From Romanomermis culicivorax (lineage: Eukaryota; Nematoda; Enoplea; Mermithida; Mermithidae), in the NCBI GenBank assembly GCA_963922205.1, contig CAWUHX010000171.1:558001-622000 (forward strand): DNA of 64,000 bases. The letters run 5' to 3'. Under the pieces are notes generated by a model. The model searched no databases. It was not told the origin of the DNA and saw only the letters and a program-made list of their open reading frames with translations. This document shows positions 59,600 through 64,000 of this stretch, in pieces. Each line of letters opens with the position of its first letter. Position 1 is the stretch's first letter. The position numbers were made by a program, and so were the translations under genes.

Positions 59600-60950
59600 G
59601 ATTCGACTCTTCTTTGACGTCGAAAGGATGGAAAAATATATGAAATTGGCATTACTGATTCCACTAGAGGTGTCGTTGTGGTGCTCAGACGAATTTATAA
59701 CCAAAAACACATGATCATGCGATTTTCGCCCAAAAATCATGTTAAATATATGAAAAACCGTGTAATTCGAAAGTAGGACTTTTCTGACTCTAAAATAGTT
59801 TAAAAATATGAAATCGGCACTGCTGAATTCACTGGAAGTACAATTTCTGTGCTGGAATGGACTAATTTTCTTGGAAATCTAAAAAATCGGCGCTTTTTGA
59901 CTAGAAATTGAATTGAATGTATGAATAAAAAATCGTCTCATGCAAAACTACGATCTTTCTGACTCCAAAAAGGTCAAATATAACAAAATCAGCCCTACTG
60001 ATTTCACTGGAAGTATTATTTTCAGGCTCAGACGAACAAATTTTCGGAAAGTTAGGAAAATCACCGATTTTCGGCCAAAAGTCATATTAAAAACATGAAT
60101 AAAAATTCGTGTAATGCGAAACTAGGATCTTTCTGACCCCAAAAAGGTCGAAAAATATGAAATCAGTGCCGCTAATTCAGCTGAAAGTGTTATTTCTAAG
60201 CTCAAGTGAACAGAATTTTAAAAAAATCAGGAAAACTGGCGATTTTCGACCAAAAACCATTTTGAATGCTTGAATTAAAAAATCGACCACCAAATCCGGA
60301 ATTTCAATTTTCATGACGTCCAAAGTATCGAAAAATAAGAAATCGGCGTTGCTGATTTCACTGTAAGTGTTATTTCTACACTCAGATGAACAGAAATTTC
60401 GGATAACTAGGAAAATCGGCGATTTTCGGGAAAATGTCATATCAAATGCAGGAATAAAAAATCGAGTATATCGGAACAACTATTTTTCTGACTCTAAAAT
60501 GGTTAAACAATATGAAACTGATGCTGCTGATTCCACTGTAAGTGTTATTTCTGTGCTTGAATGAATTGATGTTCTGGAAAATCGGAAAAATCGGTGACTT
60601 TCGGTCAAAGGCCATTTTAAATGCATGAATAAAAAACCGTGTGATTCGATACTATGACCTTTCTCACCCCAAAAAGGTTGAAATATGTGAAATCGACCAT
60701 GCTATTTTCACTGGAAGTGCTGTTTCTAGGCTCAGACGAACATAATTTTCAGAAAATTCACGACTTTTGACTAAAAGCCAATCCGAATACATGAATAAAA
60801 AAATATTTCAATTCAAGACTACAACCTTCCTGAAGTCAAAAAGTCGAAACATATGGAGTCGGCACTGTTGACTCCACTGAAAGTGTTAATTCTATGCTCA
60901 GATGAACCAAACTTTTAGAAAATCGGAGAAATCATTGATTTTTAGCAAAG
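59600..60950 (-). repeat. Satellite family A, about eight units, inverted
   Basis: Cores of CGGCGATTTTCGGCC type fall near 59720, 59888, 60072, 60238, 60420, 60595, 60757 and 60935, a spacing of 162-184 bases. Each unit has GACTC.AAAA.GGT, ATATGAAATCGGC..TGCTGA and TTCACTGGAAGTG. It is the reverse complement of the family at 55844-56590. Units here are moderately diverged. Confidence 0.85.
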
Positions 60951-61091
60951 GATCATGATATTTGGCGAAAGGTTGTTTGCGATTGGTGTATAACATTATG
61001 ATTCTCCATTCCTTGGCCTTACAATCGCATAAAAATTATATAACGCTTTTATTTTTGCCCGTAGGCACACAATGAACGAATAATAATACAG

Positions 61092-61155
61092 TGGTTATAG
61101 TAATGCGATGTTTCGGTAGTCTACCTAGTACCTTCCTCAGGCGACAATAAACTCC
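61092..61155 (-). ncRNA. Hammerhead-like motif, left arm
   Basis: Reverse complement carries CCTGAGGAAGGTACTAGG, TAGACTACCGAAAC and then ATCGC. It is the mirror copy of 61314-61376 but has AUC where the other arm has GUC at the predicted cleavage triplet, and one changed base in helix II. Probably inactive or weak if the motif is real. Confidence 0.4.
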
Positions 61156-61171
61156 TTTTCACAAAATTCGC

Positions 61172-61233
61172 TACTTGAGGGAATTGAACCCTGGTCGTTT
61201 GATTGAAAGTCTAGAGTGCTACCACTGGGCCAT
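61172..61233 (-). repeat. tRNA-like head, left arm
   Basis: On the minus strand GGCCCAGTGGTAGC is a good polymerase III A box and GGTTCAATTCC a good B box, 27 bases apart. The anticodon-arm region CTAGACTTTCAATC cannot pair well, so it is a tRNA-derived promoter and not a working tRNA. Confidence 0.65.
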
Positions 61234-61292
61234 GGGGGCCAGTGGTAGCGCTCTAGACTCTCAATCAAACCACCAGGGTTCAATTCCCTCAA
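61234..61292 (+). repeat. tRNA-like head, right arm
   Basis: GGCCAGTGGTAGC (A box) and GGTTCAATTCC (B box) on the plus strand, mirror image of 61172-61233. Both promoters would fire outward from the centre of the palindrome. Confidence 0.65.
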
Positions 61293-61313
61293 GTAGCGAA
61301 TTTTGTAAAAAGG

Positions 61314-61376
61314 AGTTTATTGTCGCCTGAGGAAGGTAGTAGGTAGACTACCGAAACGTCGCATTTCTATAACCAC
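61314..61376 (+). ncRNA. Hammerhead-ribozyme-like motif
   Basis: Order seen: TTAT (61317), CGC, CTGAGGA, an extra A, GGTAGT-AGGTAG-ACTACC (a six-pair helix II with loop), GAAA, CGTC, GC, ATAA. CUGANGA, a helix, GAAA, then a GUC cleavage triplet with a minimal helix III (AC/GU) is the arrangement reported for hammerheads of Penelope-like elements and Schistosoma SINEs. The unpaired extra A after CUGAGGA departs from the strict core, and helix III has no loop, so cleavage might need a dimer or not occur. Confidence 0.45.
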
Positions 61377-61876
61377 TGTATTATTATTCGTTCATTGTGT
61401 GCCTACGGGCAAAAATAAAAGCGTTGTATAATTTTTATCGGATTGCAAGGCCAAGGAATGGAGAATCATAAGGATCATGATGTTACCTGCATTAATAACT
61501 AAATGCTTAGATTCGAAACAAAACAAAGTTTCTCGCTTTCTGATGCAGTTTTTAATGCTAAATAACAAACAAATATTTGAATCAAACAGTTAATCTTAAC
61601 CACCAGAGATTTTCACAAAATATTTTTTACCAAATATATGTAGGCAGGAACAAATGGCACAGTAAAAAAATGAGGCACCCATTTTCTGGTGAAATCACAT
61701 TGCAAAAATGAGCAATACAAATTTATAAAACTCTAAAAACCATAAATCCTGAGATCTAATAGCTCCTTATGTTTATGTTGCTTTATATGACCATTATTCA
61801 ACATTTTATTGCTCTTCAAATGTATCGTGGAAGTTACATGTTTGGGCTTTCCTAGACCTTTTCTTTCTAAATACAA

Positions 61877-62206
61877 TCACCTGTCGTGTAATAAATTGCT
61901 TGCTGCATTTCGCCCATGATCTGTAACCTGTTCTTTAAAAGAACTTGCTTCTACCATATCACCTGCAATTTCAGAACCTGCAGCAAGTGCATGTTTTCCT
62001 GCAGACTTCAACAAGGGCATAGCTAGTTGCCATAAACTCTTGAGAAAACTACCCAATCCAGCTCCTCAGTGTCTATAATAAAATGGGTATACTGCTCTAA
62101 AACCTTCCAATGTACCACCACCTAATTGAAATTCACTATCCTGTATGCTCTGTTGATAAATCTTGACCCAGTAATCAACAGTTTTGGGAAAATATACTGT
62201 ATGCAT
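61877..62206 (-). pseudogene. Polinton GLGS-type minor structural protein
   Basis: From ATG at 62206: MHTVYFPKTVDYWVKIYQQS, FQLGGGTLEGFRAVYPFY, then a TGA, then GAGLGSFLKSLWQLAMPLLK, HALAAGSEIAGDMVEA and FKEQVTDHGRNAA. GLGS.L..L...A.PLLK followed by a V.G.ALAAG..IA.D segment is the signature of the small pVI-like protein encoded next to capsid genes in Polintons. The TGA sits where basic residues precede GLGS and is probably a former CGA. The frame stops at 61877 and continues open after it. It would act in the virion and membrane disruption in intact relatives. Confidence 0.75.
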
Positions 62207-62410
62207 ATTTTGCTTTGTAGAAAAAAATTAAATAAATAAATAGATAAATTAAGAGTGCTTGCAAAAATTCAACCTGACCACAATGTGTTCAAAAGCAAAT
62301 GAATGAATGATTGTGATAAATTCAATAGTATTATAAGAATGAGGGAGTACATCGCCTGAAATGTAATTTAACAATAACATTCCCAAAATGGAATGTTTTT
62401 TATATTTATT

Positions 62411-63204
62411 TTAAGTACCGTAATTTCTTTCAATTGAATGGGTATATAGTGAGGTGTTTCCTATAATCAGCTTACTATATCCTTGTATTTTCCCTGCGCA
62501 TTCGACTATACGTAAAAGTGGTGCTAAAGTATTTCCAACAATTTCATTTTTGATAATATTACAGTAAACATAAAAACTCTGTAAATCGTTTAAATTTTTT
62601 GGCTGAATCCCCAACATATATGAATGTTTATTTCCTGGATTGTCAACAAAAATAGATTTGGATGGTCGAATATGAGTCTTAGAATTTTTTGATGGTTTCT
62701 CTCCAACAGTATATAGGTTAATATTGACACTTCTATTTAAAAAATCTTCAGCAGTTGCATCAGAAGCAGTGTTAGTAGCTCTAAAACCAGAATTTCCATT
62801 AAATGATTGCTTAGATCAATTCAACGCAAACTTGTACCACTTTTTATTTTTAAATTAACCAATCCTCATGCATGTTCATCATGTGAAAATACAATTTCAA
62901 TATCTGTTCCTGCAATAGCTGCTCCAATTTTTGCATTCAATTTGTCAATTAAATCAGCTACATTAAAGCAATGTTTTTCAAAAACTATTACTTTAATTTC
63001 TTTGACTTTATTTCTAATACCATCTGTAATTAATGTTAAAACATTATCTCCACCATGGTTGGAAATTGTAGCCTAGCTGTATGGATATATTATTTCACTT
63101 AAGCCTACCTCTCAGTTTCCATCTAGTTTTAAACGGTAGGGTAAATGAGCTGAAAAATCACAGGGTGTGTTTCCATATTGGCTATTGTCCTCAAAGGTTG
63201 TCAT
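62411..63204 (-). pseudogene. Polinton penton-like capsid protein, decayed
   Basis: From ATG at 63204: MTTFEDNSQYGNTP, DFSAHLPYRLKLDGN, stop, EVGLSEIIYPYS, stop. Then follow TLITDGIRNKVKEIKVIVFE, IEIVFSHDEHA, stop, a frameshift near 62795, and HIRPSKSIFVDN. The end reads LQSFYVYCNIIKNEIVGNTL, APLLRIVECAGK. The sequence N..F.A.LP..L.LDG.WEVGL.EI.YP and the late FYVYCNI...IVG...APLLRIV match the penton-like minor capsid family of Polintons and adintoviruses. The first two stops replace expected tryptophans. Overlaps the membrane protein start-to-end by 14 bases. Confidence 0.8.
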
Positions 63205-63496
63205 TATGATTTATAGTGTTAGCTGTTGTGGCTATTGTCTTTAATGAGTTTGGAGAAGGTAACAGTGTTGGTACAGGACTAAGTAATAAATATCCTATAC
63301 AATGGCACAATAAGCCAACCCACAATTGTGTATTAGTATTGTAGAGAGATAAATTTATTATAGCTGTAATGACTACAATGTATATTAGTATGGCCTGACT
63401 GAAGAACACCAGTTCGTTTTGAGGTAGATGTTTTCCAAAAAACTCCCAAACACTGATGGGAGATGTTTCCAAATGCGTACTATTACTACTGTCCAT
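63191..63496 (-). CDS. Polinton small membrane protein
   Basis: An intact 101-residue frame: MDSSNSTHLETSPISVWEFF, then a hydrophobic segment LVFFSQAILIYIVVITAIIN, LSLYNTNTQLWVGLLCHCIG and YLLLSPVPTLLPSP. The pattern FF.Q..LIYIVI...INLSL....LW..LL...GYLLP.P is that of a short two-segment membrane protein encoded beside capsid genes in Polintons. It is the only uninterrupted gene of the cluster. The C-terminus is a little longer than expected, perhaps because the original stop was lost. The 14-base overlap with the next gene reflects compact viral-style packing. Confidence 0.75.
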   Translation of the reverse strand: MDSSNSTHLETSPISVWEFFGKHLPQNELVFFSQAILIYIVVITAIINLSLYNTNTQLWVGLLCHCIGYLLLSPVPTLLPSPNSLKTIATTANTINHNDNL

Positions 63497-63929
63497 TTCA
63501 AGATAAAAAACTTTTTATTTAACACTTAACTAATCAATCATAGATTTATAAATAGGCGGAGCTAGTAAAGTGGATAAAATTATACAAAAATACATGAAGA
63601 AGATGGAGTTAACTTTTACAAATATGTACATAATTTATTTCAAAATCGACCTTTTACAGAAAACTTACAATGAAAGATCTTACAAACTAACTAATCATTA
63701 TAAGCAAAATTTGTATTACTAAAACTTTAAAACATTTTATACATAGGAACACAATACAAAAAATACAAAGTATATACACCACAAACTCTGCTATAAAAAT
63801 TTGTAGGCCTTTCACATTTATGTGTCTTACTGTAGCATTCTTGTTAATATAGTTAATAAAAGCAGGAATAATCTGTGGTAAACCATATGCATCAAAATAA
63901 TATACAGAGTTTGAAAAATTTGAAAAATT
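63497..63929. other. Region upstream of the Polinton cluster, no gene recognised
   Basis: A/T-rich. A minus-strand frame crossing 63687-63965 is hydrophobic but runs through the tRNA-like sequence and has no recognised family, so it is not called. AATAGGCGGAGC near 63552 stands out as a small G-rich word, of unknown meaning. Confidence 0.3.
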
Positions 63930-64000
63930 GGGTGCAGCCAGGAGTCGAACCTGGGTTACCAGCATTCCGGGCTGATGTCCTCACCACTAGACCACCACAC
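63930..64000 (-). tRNA. tRNA-like sequence, cut by the window edge
   Basis: On the minus strand TGGTCTAGTGGTGAGGAC forms a D arm and CCAGG-TTCGACT-CCTGG a T arm. The acceptor .GTGTGG pairs with CTGCACC with two G-U pairs; its first base lies beyond the window. The anticodon arm TCAGC-CCGGAAT-GCTGG puts GGA at positions 34-36 but has C instead of the nearly universal U at position 33, and the variable loop is short, unlike a serine tRNA. It is therefore more likely a tRNA pseudogene or SINE head than a working tRNA. Confidence 0.6.

Larger units (their letters stand above)
60960..61469. mobile_element. Inverted-dimer SINE-like element, 12-bp TSD
   Basis: AAGGATCATGAT occurs at 60948-60959 and 61470-61481. 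The related locus at 53869 has this sequence once, so the 510 bases between are an insertion. From 60998 to 61469 the element is a near-perfect palindrome with about 235-base arms meeting near 61233. Each arm holds, from the centre outwards, a tRNA-like head, AATTTTGT.AAAAGGAGTTTATTG, a hammerhead-like core and an A/T-rich tail. A long duplication with tRNA-derived heads fits LINE-assisted retroposition. A 38-base non-palindromic piece sits at the left end. Confidence 0.85.
60885..61765 (+). repeat. Duplicated segment, copy carrying the insertion
   Basis: Second copy of 53805-54150, split by the 510-base element at 60960-61469. It follows directly from the last satellite A unit and borders the Polinton cluster that starts near 61800. 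Confidence 0.8.

Noticed and set aside
63687..63965. Hydrophobic 92-codon minus-strand frame
   Set aside because: It runs through the D and T arms of the tRNA-like sequence, has no recognised family and looks like a chance frame in A/T-rich DNA.
1..64000. CRISPR arrays, bacterial operons or phage genes
   Set aside because: None of the direct-repeat/spacer regularity or compact gene packing expected was seen outside the Polinton cluster. Introns and A/T-rich spacers indicate a eukaryotic genome.

Overview
The window reads as nuclear DNA of an invertebrate animal. It is strongly A+T-rich, its coding pieces are split by short GT..AG introns, poly-C and poly-G blocks sit in small elements, and it is crowded with dispersed repeats. 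I see no bacterial signals (no operons, Shine-Dalgarno sites or long open frames). The phylum cannot be fixed from sequence alone. Most of the window is a graveyard of mobile and virus-like elements, with a few multi-exon coding units whose intron phases still agree.

Region 1-11 kb: small C/G-rich elements with CATACCTGTAA or CATACATGTAA ends and 8-bp target duplications, two satellite families (about 175 bp and about 165 bp), a 1.06 kb foldback element at 8008-9067, and a decayed ZBED-type hAT transposase gene (9.3-10.8 kb) whose first exon was hit by a 442-bp element with a perfect 8-bp target duplication. The 3' end of a protein-kinase-like pseudogene lies at 5.2-5.6 kb on the minus strand. 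Region 11-25 kb: a roughly 2 kb segment present twice (11.2-13.2 and 18.3-20.6 kb), smaller repeats, and a patch of higher G+C at 22.0-23.6 kb.

Region 25-37 kb: two 1.17 kb inverted arms (25.18-26.36 and 35.37-36.54 kb) enclose about 9 kb. That interval holds two multi-exon coding units of unknown function (27.8-28.95 and 29.05-30.15 kb), palindromic and minisatellite arrays, and the best copy of a multi-exon kinase-like gene (32.3-34.9 kb). A Ty3/gypsy integrase remnant follows. Region 38-48.7 kb: further copies of the same families, including two more kinase-family copies (40.0-41.45 kb and 48.44-48.73 kb).

Region 48.8-64 kb: remnants of a Polinton/Maverick (adintovirus-like) element on the minus strand. 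One capsid-family gene (48.85-49.74 kb) carries what looks like a spliceosomal intron. A second group comprises a membrane protein, a penton-like capsid protein and a GLGS-type minor protein (61.9-63.5 kb). Between them lie an unrecognised multi-exon gene (54.2-55.7 kb), a hAT-derived KIAA1586/ZNF862-like pseudogene with about nine exons (56.8-59.3 kb), two blocks of the same satellite in opposite orientation, and a 510-bp inverted-dimer SINE-like element with tRNA-like heads and hammerhead-like motifs. The SINE-like element is inserted in one copy of a duplicated segment whose other copy, at 53.8 kb, preserves the empty site. A tRNA-like sequence runs off the right edge.

These genes do not form one pathway. 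What joins them is transposition: hAT transposases, hAT-type non-autonomous elements, a split Polinton, LTR and SINE retroelements, and a multi-copy kinase-encoding family that may itself be mobile.
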